Source: a virus. Taken from it: a stretch of 64,000 nucleotides of DNA. A program made the translations under genes and the position numbers. Positions 43,728 to 51,398 of this stretch are shown piece after piece. The stretch's first letter is position 1. Each line of letters begins with the position of its first letter. The notes beneath the pieces were generated by a model that was given only the letters and a program-made list of their open reading frames with translations, ran no database searches and was not told the DNA's origin. The DNA is taken from positions 47,926 through 111,925 of IMG/VR virus record IMGVR_UViG_3300023237_000006; one strand, written 5' to 3'.

Positions 43728-44951
43728 ATGAATAAGCGAAGTTTTTTATCTATAATGGGCGGATTAACATTCCCTACAATTTTAAATGCGCAATATGGTA
43801 AAGCCGTAAAAGCTAAGAATATAATTTATATATATTTGGACGGGGGTATATCATCTCAAGAGACCTGGAACCCTAAACCGTTTGCGGACGCTGAATTTAG
43901 AGGCCCGTATGAAGCTATTAAGACTAAGACAGACGGTTTATTGTTTTCAGATCGCTTCCCCCTACTTGCGAAAGAGACTGACAAATTTTCTGTGATTAAC
44001 AGCATGACTCATGGTCAGGCCGCGCACGAGAGGGGTACTGAGTACATGTTTACAGGCTATAAGCCCAGCCCCGCCATTAAATATCCATCTGTAGGATCTA
44101 TAGTCTCTCACGAACTCGGATTTAGAAATTCTCTGCCTGCTTATGTTTCAGTCCCAGTAGAGCAAAACGAATTTGCGAGCACGGGTTTTCTCTCAGCTAA
44201 GTTTGGCTCTTTTAGCCTTGGGGCTGACCCAGCTGCAAAAGACTTCAAGGTTAGAGATTTAAAGAATGGAGTATCAAACAGAAAAAGGGATTTACTAGAG
44301 CTCGTGGATTCTAAATTTAAGAGAGAAATAAAATCCGATAATGTAATTGCGATGGATAAATTTTATGATCAAGCATTTGATTTAATGTCTTCTGAGGCAG
44401 CAATGCAGGCATTTGATATATCGAAGGAATCAGAAACGATGAAGGATATGTATGGGAAAACTCAGCCAGGGCAAAGGCTTTTGATTTCTCGACGACTTGT
44501 AGAGGCGGGGGTACGAATTGTTAAGGTAAATTATGGCGGTTGGGACAATCATGACAAGATAAAAAACAGTTTCGATGCGAAGGCACCTGATCTAGATAAA
44601 GCTCTCTCTGCACTCTTCACCGATCTTGCAGCGCGAGGTATTTTAGATGAGACGATGGTAATTGTAACTAGTGAATTTGGCCGTACTCCGAAGATTAATA
44701 AGACGGCAGGTCGCGATCACTGGCCTAGAAACTTTTCTACTATTATCGGCGGCGGTGGTATTAATAATGGGATGGTTTACGGTACTACAGACTCCATATC
44801 TAACGAAGTGGAGGAGAGTCCAGTATCTCCAGAGGATTTATTTGCGACAATGTTTCATCTTGCTGGTATAGATTCAACAAAGGAGTTAATGACTCCAGAT
44901 CTCCGACCGATAAAAATAAGTAAGGGGAACATTATCTCTGAATTAATATAG
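43728..44951 (+). CDS. DUF1501 (sulfatase/alkaline-phosphatase-superfamily) protein
   Basis: 407 residues. N-terminal MNKRSFLSIMGGLTFPTILNA is a signal peptide with a Tat-like KRSFL start. Then DUF1501 hallmarks: IYIYLDGGISSQETWNPKP (34-51), NSMTHGQAAHERGTEYMF, VKVNYGGWDNHDKI, VIVTSEFGRTPKIN and GRDHWPRNFSTIIGGGGI, with metal-binding Asp/His residues as in the alkaline-phosphatase/sulfatase superfamily. The reaction of DUF1501 proteins is not established; exported hydrolase activity on sulfated or phosphorylated polymers is plausible. Late promoter 6 nt upstream. Rare in phages as far as I know; likely acquired from a bacterium. Confidence 0.85.
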   Translation: MNKRSFLSIMGGLTFPTILNAQYGKAVKAKNIIYIYLDGGISSQETWNPKPFADAEFRGPYEAIKTKTDGLLFSDRFPLLAKETDKFSVINSMTHGQAAHERGTEYMFTGYKPSPAIKYPSVGSIVSHELGFRNSLPAYVSVPVEQNEFASTGFLSAKFGSFSLGADPAAKDFKVRDLKNGVSNRKRDLLELVDSKFKREIKSDNVIAMDKFYDQAFDLMSSEAAMQAFDISKESETMKDMYGKTQPGQRLLISRRLVEAGVRIVKVNYGGWDNHDKIKNSFDAKAPDLDKALSALFTDLAARGILDETMVIVTSEFGRTPKINKTAGRDHWPRNFSTIIGGGGINNGMVYGTTDSISNEVEESPVSPEDLFATMFHLAGIDSTKELMTPDLRPIKISKGNIISELI

Positions 44952-44961
44952 AAATTAAAAT

Positions 44962-44977
44962 GGAACTATAATAATAT
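44962..44977 (+). promoter_or_regulatory. GGAAC-N5-TAATAT promoter
   Basis: GGAAC, TATAA, TAATAT, then exactly 6 nt to the ATG at 44984. Confidence 0.6.
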
Positions 44978-44983
44978 TAGATT

Positions 44984-45658
44984 ATGAAAGAGCTGTATAA
45001 AGGTATTACTTATTATAAAGAATATATACCATCTGTAACTATACCAGCGATAACAGCAGAGCTATTAAATCTTGACTGGATAACAAAAAGAGCTGCTCGG
45101 CATGAATACTTTATGTCCAATTCTAAGACTGAATATTCTTACGGTAATGCATTTGGTGGAGCTGAGCAATATACTTCCCAAAATATGGAGCCTTTTATAG
45201 GCTCTATAATGTCCCTTCTTAATTACGATATAGGCTCTAATTTTAACGGTTGCTTCTTAAACAAATATGATACAGATAAACAGCATCTAGGGTATCATGC
45301 AGATGACTTTGATGGCATGGATCCAGACGAGCCAATTGCTGTAATTTCATTTGGAGCGGAGAGAGAAATATGGGTTAAGCCCCAAAAATCTGAATGTTCA
45401 GGATGTTGCGGAACTGGAGTAGAAAAGGCATCGGTTCTTGATAACACCCCCCATAATTTTAAATGTACAATTTGTAACGACACTGGTATGATACCAACCA
45501 AAGGAAATATACCAGACGATCAGAAAATTTTATTAGAAGAAGGCTCTTTATTTGTAATGCCTGTAGGGTTTCAGGACGATTACTTCCATAGAATTCCGAA
45601 ACATGATAGGCCCTGCGATTGGCGTATTAGTCTAACATTTAGAAGTTTTCTTAATTAA
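44984..45658 (+). CDS. AlkB-like 2-oxoglutarate/Fe(II) dioxygenase with inserted DnaJ-type zinc motif
   Basis: 224 residues. The jelly-roll core has LGYHADDF (His105, Asp107), the distal His in YFHRIPKH (His202) and the 2-oxoglutarate-binding Arg pattern CDWRISLTFR. AlkB enzymes reverse alkylation damage in DNA/RNA by oxidative demethylation. Between the core strands (about 138-168) is an insert CSGCCGTG ... CTICNDTG, two CxxCxxxG motifs as in the DnaJ zinc domain. The insert may add a nucleic-acid or protein-binding zinc knuckle. Transcribed from a GGAAC-type promoter with no room for a leader. Confidence 0.85.
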   Translation: MKELYKGITYYKEYIPSVTIPAITAELLNLDWITKRAARHEYFMSNSKTEYSYGNAFGGAEQYTSQNMEPFIGSIMSLLNYDIGSNFNGCFLNKYDTDKQHLGYHADDFDGMDPDEPIAVISFGAEREIWVKPQKSECSGCCGTGVEKASVLDNTPHNFKCTICNDTGMIPTKGNIPDDQKILLEEGSLFVMPVGFQDDYFHRIPKHDRPCDWRISLTFRSFLN

Positions 45659-45664
45659 TATATT

Positions 45665-45680
45665 GGAACCTATTTATAAT
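45665..45680 (+). promoter_or_regulatory. GGAAC-N5-TATAAT promoter
   Basis: GGAAC, CTATT, TATAAT, 8 nt, then ATG at 45689. Nearly identical to the element at 46278. Confidence 0.75.
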
Positions 45681-45688
45681 TATAATAT

Positions 45689-46000
45689 ATGAAGAGTACA
45701 CATAAGACAGACGTTCCACTTTCCAATCACTTCGTGCGTCCCAGCGAACTTCCAAAGATGCAGCCAGAAAAATTAGTAAAGGGCAAATTTAGAGAGGGGG
45801 AGAGGCGATGCATGACTGGGTGGATGTTAGATATATTTTTAGATAGTGAGACTCCATACGTCGATGCATATAAAGAATTCCGATGCGAGATGATGGATCA
45901 GATGTATAATCATTTTAGCGAGGACCACGCAAACACTCCAGAGCAACGATCTAAATTGTGGAATATGACTGCGGATAGTCTTGGTTATAAATTAGTATGA
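45689..46000 (+). CDS. Hypothetical protein (103 aa)
   Basis: 103 residues with a basic N-terminal third (LVKGKFREGERRCMTGWML) and a helical acidic remainder (EDHANTPEQRSKLWNMTADS). No recognised domain. Overlaps the next gene start by 4 nt. Confidence 0.65.
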   Translation: MKSTHKTDVPLSNHFVRPSELPKMQPEKLVKGKFREGERRCMTGWMLDIFLDSETPYVDAYKEFRCEMMDQMYNHFSEDHANTPEQRSKLWNMTADSLGYKLV

Positions 46001-46272
46001 TAGTATTAGATAAAGATCTGCATCGAGCTGCTGCTACAATGCAGCTAGAAAACTTACTCACAGTATGGAATAAACGAATTGCTACCGCTGAGTTATCTAT
46101 TAAAAACGCGAGAGCCGCGGGAGATTTAGACAAGATACTTCGTGTAGCCATTAAGCTGGGGGCTATTAAAGTCGCCACATCGGAGCTTGAAGCTATATTA
46201 CATCCTGAGTATCATGAAATGATAACAAATGAGTGTGCTGTTGAGGTGAAGTCAGCCCCTATTGAAGTATAA
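45997..46272 (+). CDS. Hypothetical helical protein (91 aa)
   Basis: 91 residues, Ala-rich and almost entirely helical (LENLLTVWNKRIATAELSIK, then KIATAELEAIL-like repeats), so probably a small coiled-coil or helical-bundle protein. Translationally coupled to the previous gene by ATGA overlap. Confidence 0.6.
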   Translation: MIVLDKDLHRAAATMQLENLLTVWNKRIATAELSIKNARAAGDLDKILRVAIKLGAIKVATSELEAILHPEYHEMITNECAVEVKSAPIEV

Positions 46273-46277
46273 AATTA

Positions 46278-46293
46278 GGAACCTATTTATAAT
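46278..46293 (+). promoter_or_regulatory. GGAAC-N5-TATAAT promoter
   Basis: GGAAC, CTATT, TATAAT, TATAAT, then ATG at 46300: exactly 6 nt between the -10 hexamer and the start codon. Confidence 0.75.
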
Positions 46294-46299
46294 TATAAT

Positions 46300-46953
46300 A
46301 TGGAAGACCAGATTAATAAAAAATATCAAGTAGCCATTGACGAGCTTAATAGGGCAAAGAAATTCTTTCTCGATAGGTTTTGTGATGATGATAGAGTAAA
46401 AAACGCTAATGTATTTATTACTATTCAGACGAGCGCTCGACGAAATAATCTAGGTCATTTTTGGGCGGAAAAATGGGTGTCAGACTCTTCTGCAGCTGAT
46501 GAGGATAAGGAATATTATCATGAAATAAATATATGCGCTGAGTATATGAACCGTCCAGCTCAGGATATATATGAAACGCTGCTTCATGAGCTTGCGCATC
46601 TATACAATAATATTTTAGAATTGCCGGATTGTAATGACGTTCAGTATCATAATAAAAATTTTAAAAAAGCTGCGGAAATGTTTGGGTTAATTGTAGATCG
46701 ATTCCCAGGTAAGGGATGGGCTCTAACATCCCTGAGCGAAGAAGCACACAGTGCAATAGCCGCACTGGAGCCAAAAGCTGACGCTTTAAACTTTCATAGA
46801 GTATCACAACCTAAAATTCAGCAAGAGTCTAAGTACATTAATATCAGTCTGAAAAAATCTGAATGGGACGATTTCTTCAAAGAAAAGCTTGATGAGCTCG
46901 GGCTCGAGAAGCCGAAAGAATTAATTTTACAACTATTAGAGGAGTTAAATTAA
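46300..46953 (+). CDS. SprT-like zinc metalloprotease domain protein
   Basis: 217 residues. TLLHELAHLYNN contains the HExxH zinc motif (96-100), followed 20 residues on by YHNKNFKKAAEMFGL, the third-ligand His region of SprT/SPRTN-type proteins. Human SPRTN removes DNA-protein crosslinks; bacterial and phage SprT relatives have unproven roles. The C-terminal 50 residues are helical and lack the usual zinc ribbon. Strong GGAAC-type promoter with no leader. Confidence 0.75.
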   Translation: MEDQINKKYQVAIDELNRAKKFFLDRFCDDDRVKNANVFITIQTSARRNNLGHFWAEKWVSDSSAADEDKEYYHEINICAEYMNRPAQDIYETLLHELAHLYNNILELPDCNDVQYHNKNFKKAAEMFGLIVDRFPGKGWALTSLSEEAHSAIAALEPKADALNFHRVSQPKIQQESKYINISLKKSEWDDFFKEKLDELGLEKPKELILQLLEELN

Positions 46954-46955
46954 TA

Positions 46956-47330
46956 ATGAATACAGCATACACATTACCGAAAGATATTGCTGTTAAAGTA
47001 TTAGCAGAAGCAGCTACTATAGGGAAAGTTAAATTAGATATGCTAGATTGCGCTATTAGCTACGCTAGAATACCTACTACTAAAACTTTACCGCAAATAC
47101 TATTACTATCTGAAGACACTCCTACACATTATAATTTTATTTATAGAGATCAAAGTTTTTTGCAACCCCCCAAATCTGAAGCTGATGATTTAGATAGCCA
47201 ATCAAAAGATTATTGGGATGTAGGATTATCCACAGTTTCTGCTGTTAGTTTTTTCGTCTGGATAAAGCTTAATATAGAAGACGGCTGGAAATTAGTAGAA
47301 AAATATAAACTAGAGCTTAATGAGTGGTGA
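46956..47330 (+). CDS. Hypothetical protein (124 aa)
   Basis: 124 residues beginning MNTAYTLPKDIAVKVLAEAA. Helical start and mixed middle, with no cysteine motif. It starts 2 nt after the SprT-like gene and overlaps the next, so the four genes from 46.3 to 47.9 kb form one operon. Confidence 0.6.
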   Translation: MNTAYTLPKDIAVKVLAEAATIGKVKLDMLDCAISYARIPTTKTLPQILLLSEDTPTHYNFIYRDQSFLQPPKSEADDLDSQSKDYWDVGLSTVSAVSFFVWIKLNIEDGWKLVEKYKLELNEW

Positions 47331-47541
47331 TTGGAACTTTACTCTCCCTTGGGAAAGCAGATCTGATGATCTGTATAAAATAGAAGACTCTCTGATGTCG
47401 TTTCTTGTTTATATACACAATAACGAGTCTAATGAAGAAAATTCTTTTGCAAGGGGTCTGTTAGAAAATGACCGTAGACTCACGGTTGAATCCTTAAGCT
47501 GTGTACGAAAATTGAGAGATGAATGTAAACCTATCCGGTAA
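47320..47541 (+). CDS. Small hypothetical protein (73 aa)
   Basis: 73 residues (MSGDWNFTLPWESRSDDLYK...). Acidic, helical, no known domain. It starts 11 nt before the upstream stop and overlaps the next gene by 23 nt. Confidence 0.55.
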   Translation: MSGDWNFTLPWESRSDDLYKIEDSLMSFLVYIHNNESNEENSFARGLLENDRRLTVESLSCVRKLRDECKPIR

Positions 47542-47911
47542 CTATGTAGTTACTAATCGATCAATTAAAGTAAAAACATGTGACGATATATGTAAATATT
47601 ACCAATGGCTTTTTAACCGTCATCACTTTAATACCATTAAATCAAACCGACCAAGACATGGCGCGCACGTTGGTGTAGTGAGTTCTAAAATCCATGATGT
47701 TGACTGTACAAAATTTTTACATCTTAATGATACCCCGGTAGATTTTAGTGTTGACATTAGCGGCAACTACGGAGGGTTCTCTCGCGGGTTTCTGAACTTC
47801 TGGCTAGATGCATATTCCGTCGATTTTATTAATATTAGGAAGCAGCTCAACATACATAAAATTGAGCCTGGATTCTCACCGTTCCACTTAACAATTTTAA
47901 ATACTAAGTAA
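47519..47911 (+). CDS. Hypothetical protein (130 aa)
   Basis: 130 residues with likely beta-rich fold (LSGNYVVTNRSIKVKTCDDI; later FSVDISGNYGGFSRGFLN). The start ATG at 47519 lies in the end of the preceding gene; a later start is not available, so the overlap is probably real. No motif recognised. Confidence 0.55.
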   Translation: MNVNLSGNYVVTNRSIKVKTCDDICKYYQWLFNRHHFNTIKSNRPRHGAHVGVVSSKIHDVDCTKFLHLNDTPVDFSVDISGNYGGFSRGFLNFWLDAYSVDFINIRKQLNIHKIEPGFSPFHLTILNTK

Positions 47912-47936
47912 TTATATCTTAAGGGGATACTGTTTA

Positions 47937-47952
47937 GGAACCCTAGTATAAT
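47937..47952 (+). promoter_or_regulatory. GGAAC-N5-TATAAT promoter
   Basis: GGAAC, CCTAG, TATAAT. It gives a leader of about 28 nt ending CTACAAACGACCATT before the ATG at 47987. Confidence 0.75.
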
Positions 47953-47986
47953 TAGAGAGAAGACAATATATCTACAAACGACCATT

Positions 47987-48832
47987 ATGGGATTCCTAAC
48001 AAACATTAAATCATTAGACGAGGTACCGCAATTTGAGGTTATTAAAGAGCCTTTATTTGATTCTAGAAACGAACCGATTCCCAATCTTTTTTCGCTTATG
48101 CGAACTGATAGTCGAGAGCATTTAGGGTCTTGCACCAATTCATATCGCCCCATTCAAATGAATGAGATGATTGAGACAATCAAAGTTGCATCTAAAGCGG
48201 CGGGTGATATTGAGCATATTGGATATACTACGAGCTCATCAGGTAAGAAGGTATTGATCCAATCAAAGATCGGCAACTTCGGATTAACTGATGATCCGAT
48301 CGAGGGAATTTTTTATACTATTATTGATAATTCTGGAAAATCTGCAAATATGGTCATCCCCTCAACCATGCGGATTTCGTGTGATAATGCTCTACATCTA
48401 GTTAGATATAAGCATAAGGAATCGACCGGTAATACTCGAAATACCTCACTACGTCATAATTACAATTTTGATGAGCGAGTGGAAATGTTTGTTACTAATA
48501 TTCAATCGAATATTGAAACTGTAAAGAACTTCCAGACAATTGCCAATAGGCTAAGAGATCAGCCATTTACAAAGGATAAAATGGTACTATTATCTCATAA
48601 ATTAATGCCCAAACAAGACGATGAGTCTACAAAGAGGGTCAGTAAGAGGTCATGTCTAATCTCGAAGTTCGGCAACAACGGCAGAGCGAATGAAGGCAAA
48701 ACGAAATGGGATGCACTAAACGCCGTAACGGAATTTGAATCTCACCAGAAATTTACTCCAGCTAAACTGATCCGAACCCTAACCGCATCCACAATGTCTA
48801 CTCAGGCACTGGAGATACTTCAAGGGGCGTAA
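47987..48832 (+). CDS. DUF932 protein (phage/plasmid-like TIGR03299 family)
   Basis: 281 residues. Characteristic DUF932 elements are an N-terminal LGSCTNSYRPIQMNEMIE, the central VLIQSKIGNFGLTDDPIEG and MRISCDNALHLVRYKH. These proteins are common on phages, plasmids and mobile elements; their biochemical role is unknown. Single gene between its own promoter and a strong palindromic terminator, so independently regulated. Confidence 0.85.
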   Translation: MGFLTNIKSLDEVPQFEVIKEPLFDSRNEPIPNLFSLMRTDSREHLGSCTNSYRPIQMNEMIETIKVASKAAGDIEHIGYTTSSSGKKVLIQSKIGNFGLTDDPIEGIFYTIIDNSGKSANMVIPSTMRISCDNALHLVRYKHKESTGNTRNTSLRHNYNFDERVEMFVTNIQSNIETVKNFQTIANRLRDQPFTKDKMVLLSHKLMPKQDDESTKRVSKRSCLISKFGNNGRANEGKTKWDALNAVTEFESHQKFTPAKLIRTLTASTMSTQALEILQGA

Positions 48833-48870
48833 TAATTTGTTCAACCTAGTGTAGTGTGTGCTATACTTTT

Positions 48871-48899
48871 AACGGGCCCTTAGTAACTAAGGGCCCGTT
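48871..48899. terminator. Strong bidirectional hairpin terminator
   Basis: A 13-bp perfect stem AACGGGCCCTTAG / CTAAGGGCCCGTT with TAA loop lies between convergent genes. Flanked by AT-rich TTTT before and TTAATTTATT after, so it can stop transcription from both sides. Confidence 0.85.
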
Positions 48900-48905
48900 A
48901 ATTTA

Positions 48906-49658
48906 TTATTCTGGTATCTGTTTCAGTTCTGATACTGGGGCATACGTAGCCTTCTCCGACCGATTATAGTAGGAATTTTCTAACCAAAAGGTACTAAAAT
49001 ATACCATACCGCCTTTATTGCTAAGATGTTTTGCAGCTGTATCCGCCGAGATGCCCCGATTTGCAACCAACCATTCTACAACAGGTACAAATTCCGGTTC
49101 CGTACCTGGAGATGAGCTGTCCGTAGCCTCATTATTAACGAGAGATAAAAACCAATCCTTATTAACTTTTTTACCAGGGCATGTTTTATAACTTTTAGGG
49201 TCTTCTCGATGGAACTTAACATCGCTGCTATCTATTGTGGAATTATTACCCATCCATTTAATTAAAGACCTTGCTGTTGCAGCCGCAGTTTCCCAAGACT
49301 CCAGACCTCTACCCGATTCCGGATCTTCAGTATCATAATTACCTAGAACTTCTATACCGATCGACGTAGAGTTAAAGGAGCGGGCGTGGATGCCGCTGGA
49401 TTGGAGAGGCGACATTCCGAAAATTTGATCCTCATCAATAAACAGATGAGGTCCCCTCGACCATCCTAATTTTTTTTGATAGTAATTTTTTATATTTACT
49501 ATGTGCTGAATTGTAAACCCACGCGGCCTAGTCTCGAGATTAGGTGCCCATGTGTGATGCATGGTTACACTTTTACACCAACTCGGAACCTTTATAGTAT
49601 TAAGATACTGATCAAAAGTTTCCGGAGTCCAGACTTTTCCTACGTTTGAGTATGACAT
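48906..49658 (-). CDS. N-acetylmuramoyl-L-alanine amidase (endolysin)
   Basis: 250 residues from the ATG at 49658. Amidase_2/PGRP fold: zinc ligands His34/35 in SVTMHHTWAP, His150 in VKFHREDP and Cys160 in KTCPGKK, with the typical NSTSIGIEVLGNYD strand. It cleaves the amide bond between MurNAc and L-Ala in peptidoglycan. The C-terminal 70 residues (VVEWLVANRGISADTAAKH) look like a wall-binding or helical add-on. No signal peptide, so release needs a holin. The start is fixed by a late box 5 nt upstream; a longer frame to 49778 would run into the tRNA-like locus. Confidence 0.9.
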   Translation of the reverse strand: MSYSNVGKVWTPETFDQYLNTIKVPSWCKSVTMHHTWAPNLETRPRGFTIQHIVNIKNYYQKKLGWSRGPHLFIDEDQIFGMSPLQSSGIHARSFNSTSIGIEVLGNYDTEDPESGRGLESWETAAATARSLIKWMGNNSTIDSSDVKFHREDPKSYKTCPGKKVNKDWFLSLVNNEATDSSSPGTEPEFVPVVEWLVANRGISADTAAKHLSNKGGMVYFSTFWLENSYYNRSEKATYAPVSELKQIPE

Positions 49659-49663
49659 ACTAA

Positions 49664-49671
49664 TATTTAAG
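49664..49671 (-). promoter_or_regulatory. Late promoter (CTTAAATA)
   Basis: Minus-strand late box with 5-nt spacer TTAGT to the amidase ATG. Confidence 0.75.
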
Positions 49672-49690
49672 GCAAATGTATATTTTTTAC

Positions 49691-49706
49691 GGAACTTCAA
49701 TATAAT
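49691..49706 (+). promoter_or_regulatory. GGAAC-N5-TATAAT promoter
   Basis: GGAAC, TTCAA, TATAAT. It points rightwards into the tRNA-like locus starting about 30 nt downstream, divergent from the amidase late promoter. Confidence 0.75.
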
Positions 49707-49742
49707 TATATTATAGGGTATTGAGACGTTATTATTTAAATA

Positions 49743-49866
49743 GGTGGTGGGCGACACGGAAGCCGAAGCTGGGTTCAAATCCTGGTTGTGACTCTGGTTG
49801 AGTGTGTGAGTTCGAGTCTCACATTAAGAGATAGGTATCTTACTGGGTTCGACTCCCAGCACCACC
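49743..49866 (+). tRNA. Composite tRNA-like locus with three T-arm-like hairpins
   Basis: The ends form a perfect 7-bp acceptor-like stem, GGTGGTG (49743-49749) with CACCACC (49860-49866). Just inside is a D-arm-like GGC-GACACGGAA-GCC and, at the 3' side, a perfect T-arm CTGGG-TTCGACT-CCCAG (49843-49859). Between them are CTGGG-TTCAAAT-CCTGG (49769-49785), readable as an anticodon arm with CAA (Leu) or as another T-arm, and GTGAG-TTCGAGT-CTCAC (49806-49822). The three arms start exactly 37 nt apart. At 124 nt it is too long for a normal tRNA and CCA is not encoded. It may be fused remnants of tRNA genes or a tRNA mimic. Confidence 0.45.
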
Positions 49867-49887
49867 CATTTAGATAATACAGACTGT

Positions 49888-50298
49888 ATGAAAATTAGAC
49901 TAAGAGAAATATACAAATATTGTAAGCGAGTCTTCGAGCACTCCAAATCTGTGCAGGAACTGACAATTCTTAGAGCTCGGTATAGAGTATTACAAGATAA
50001 GTATAACATTGCTCAGACTAATACATATAAATCCTTTGACAAAGGAGATTGGGATAATTATAATATTTATATGTCAGAAATGCAGAGTTTGCAGCATATG
50101 ATTAATATAGAAATCTATGGTGACCTCTTAGATGTAAATGAATCAGATGATCCCGACGGCCCGGGGTGGGTATGCTTCGATGATTGTGGGTGGGAGCAGG
50201 CAGCTCAGTATCCAGAACCACCATATACACCTCTCCCCTGTCAGTGCTGCTGGGACTACGAGTGCCCTAAATGCGGCTGCGCTGTTGTGATGAAATAA
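49888..50298 (+). CDS. Hypothetical protein with C-terminal cysteine cluster (136 aa)
   Basis: 136 residues. N-terminal 80 residues are helical (LREIYKYCKRVFEHSKSVQE...), then an acidic hinge, and the end PCQCCWDYECPKCGCAVVMK holds seven Cys in a possible zinc ribbon. It lies just downstream of the tRNA-like locus and shares its promoter. Function unknown. Confidence 0.6.
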   Translation: MKIRLREIYKYCKRVFEHSKSVQELTILRARYRVLQDKYNIAQTNTYKSFDKGDWDNYNIYMSEMQSLQHMINIEIYGDLLDVNESDDPDGPGWVCFDDCGWEQAAQYPEPPYTPLPCQCCWDYECPKCGCAVVMK

Positions 50299-50328
50299 TC
50301 AAATTAAATTAGTATTAGGGTAGGGAAG

Positions 50329-50344
50329 GGAACCCCCGTATAAT
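50329..50344 (+). promoter_or_regulatory. GGAAC-N5-TATAAT promoter
   Basis: GGAAC, CCCCG, TATAAT. The leader of about 37 nt is CA-rich (aacaaacaacc, aaaccaaacaaac) and has no Shine-Dalgarno sequence before the ATG at 50388. Confidence 0.75.
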
Positions 50345-50387
50345 TATATTGAACAAACAACCTAAACCAAACAAACTTAATAGTTAA

Positions 50388-51302
50388 ATGAATATTGCAC
50401 ACACAAAGACCTCATTGAGAAAAGTTTCTGATGTTATTATTCCAGAAGAATATTTTTCTAGAATGAAGACTGGCATTTCTCAAATTGATCAGGTATATGG
50501 CGGTGAAGGTATACTGCCAGGTTCAGTTTCAACCATTGCTGCTCCACCCGGAAGTGGTAAAACCACATTGTATCTTCAGATCTGTCAGTCTCTAGAAGAT
50601 TCCGGATATTCTGCAGCATACGTTACTGGTGAAGAGTCAGAAGAAATGATTGCATACTCGAGTAAGAGACTTGGGGTAAGTGACGTTTTAATTGCAAATG
50701 AAAATAATGTAGATATTATTATCAGTCATATGGAAGAAGTTGACTTCTTAGTTTATGATTCCTTCCCATGTCTTACTATGAATGGTAAGAGGCTTAATAT
50801 GTCAGGTCAGGAAGAAGCTATTAGCAAACTCGTATCAGCTGCGAAGAGAACAAAAACAGCGCTGACCGTCGTACTACACGTTACTAAAGGGGGTGGTTAT
50901 AAGGGGAGCACTGCTATCCCTCATGCAGTAGATATTAATATGACGATCGGAGTTGATGATGATGATATGACAATCAGAACTATTTCGACTAGCAAAAACC
51001 GTTACGGGTCACTGTATGAGTGCGCGACATATTTCGGTGCTAAGGGATTTGATTTTTCTAAGACAGTTGTCGCTGCTGATTCAACTACAGCTAAGTCTAA
51101 ATCTAAGAGCGCGAAAAAAGATCAGGAATTAGTAGAAATTATGCAAATTAATGAGCCTCCAGGACTTGATGTATCTCGAGTATGTAGTGATCTTAATATA
51201 GATGCTACTAGGGCTAATTACCTCTTGAGAAATTTATGCCAGCAAGGCAAATTAGTTAAATACGGCAGAGGGACGACAGCTTCCTGGAAGCATAGTATGT
51301 AA
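50388..51302 (+). CDS. RadA/Sms-like RecA-fold ATPase
   Basis: 304 residues. TGISQIDQVYGG (28-39), Walker A APPGSGKTT (52-60), VTGEES (79-84) and a Walker-B-like DFLVYD follow the order of RadA/Sms, and the RadA-specific KNRYG (203-207) is present. It lacks the N-terminal zinc finger and C-terminal Lon-like domain of bacterial RadA; instead residues about 240-304 look like a winged helix (DVSRVCSDLNIDATRANYLL). RadA drives branch migration of recombination intermediates, so a role in phage recombination-dependent replication, as recombinase or helicase, is likely. Confidence 0.8.
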   Translation: MNIAHTKTSLRKVSDVIIPEEYFSRMKTGISQIDQVYGGEGILPGSVSTIAAPPGSGKTTLYLQICQSLEDSGYSAAYVTGEESEEMIAYSSKRLGVSDVLIANENNVDIIISHMEEVDFLVYDSFPCLTMNGKRLNMSGQEEAISKLVSAAKRTKTALTVVLHVTKGGGYKGSTAIPHAVDINMTIGVDDDDMTIRTISTSKNRYGSLYECATYFGAKGFDFSKTVVAADSTTAKSKSKSAKKDQELVEIMQINEPPGLDVSRVCSDLNIDATRANYLLRNLCQQGKLVKYGRGTTASWKHSM

Positions 51303-51325
51303 TTTGTATTAGCCATACATAGAAA

Positions 51326-51386
51326 TACCTCAGGCGCAAGCCGGACTTGAATTGACAAGTATCAATCATTTGTTGAAAATGAGGTA
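51326..51386 (+). ncRNA. Candidate folded RNA, four-stem cloverleaf-like
   Basis: Closing stem TACCTCA (51326-51332) with TGAGGTA (51380-51386). Inside: GGC-GCAA-GCC (51333-51342, GNRA loop), ACTTG-AATTGA-CAAGT (51345-51360) and TCAA-TCATTTG-TTGA (51362-51376). An alternative hairpin GAGG-TAG-CCTC (51381-51391) would disrupt the closing stem. It is non-coding and lies right after the RadA-like stop. It resembles a reduced tRNA but has no CCA or canonical T-loop. Function unknown; folding judged by eye. Confidence 0.4.
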
Positions 51387-51398
51387 GCCTCTTTATAT

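Noticed and set aside
49659-49778. Longer amidase N-terminus starting at 49778
   Set aside because: The extra residues do not resemble an amidase or signal peptide, cross the divergent promoter and the tRNA-like stem, and ignore the late box that sits 5 nt before ATG 49658.
51326-51386. Functional tRNA gene
   Set aside because: The cloverleaf lacks the 8-9 linker, a 7-nt T-loop of the TTCRANY type, a discriminator and CCA. I kept it only as a folded RNA candidate.
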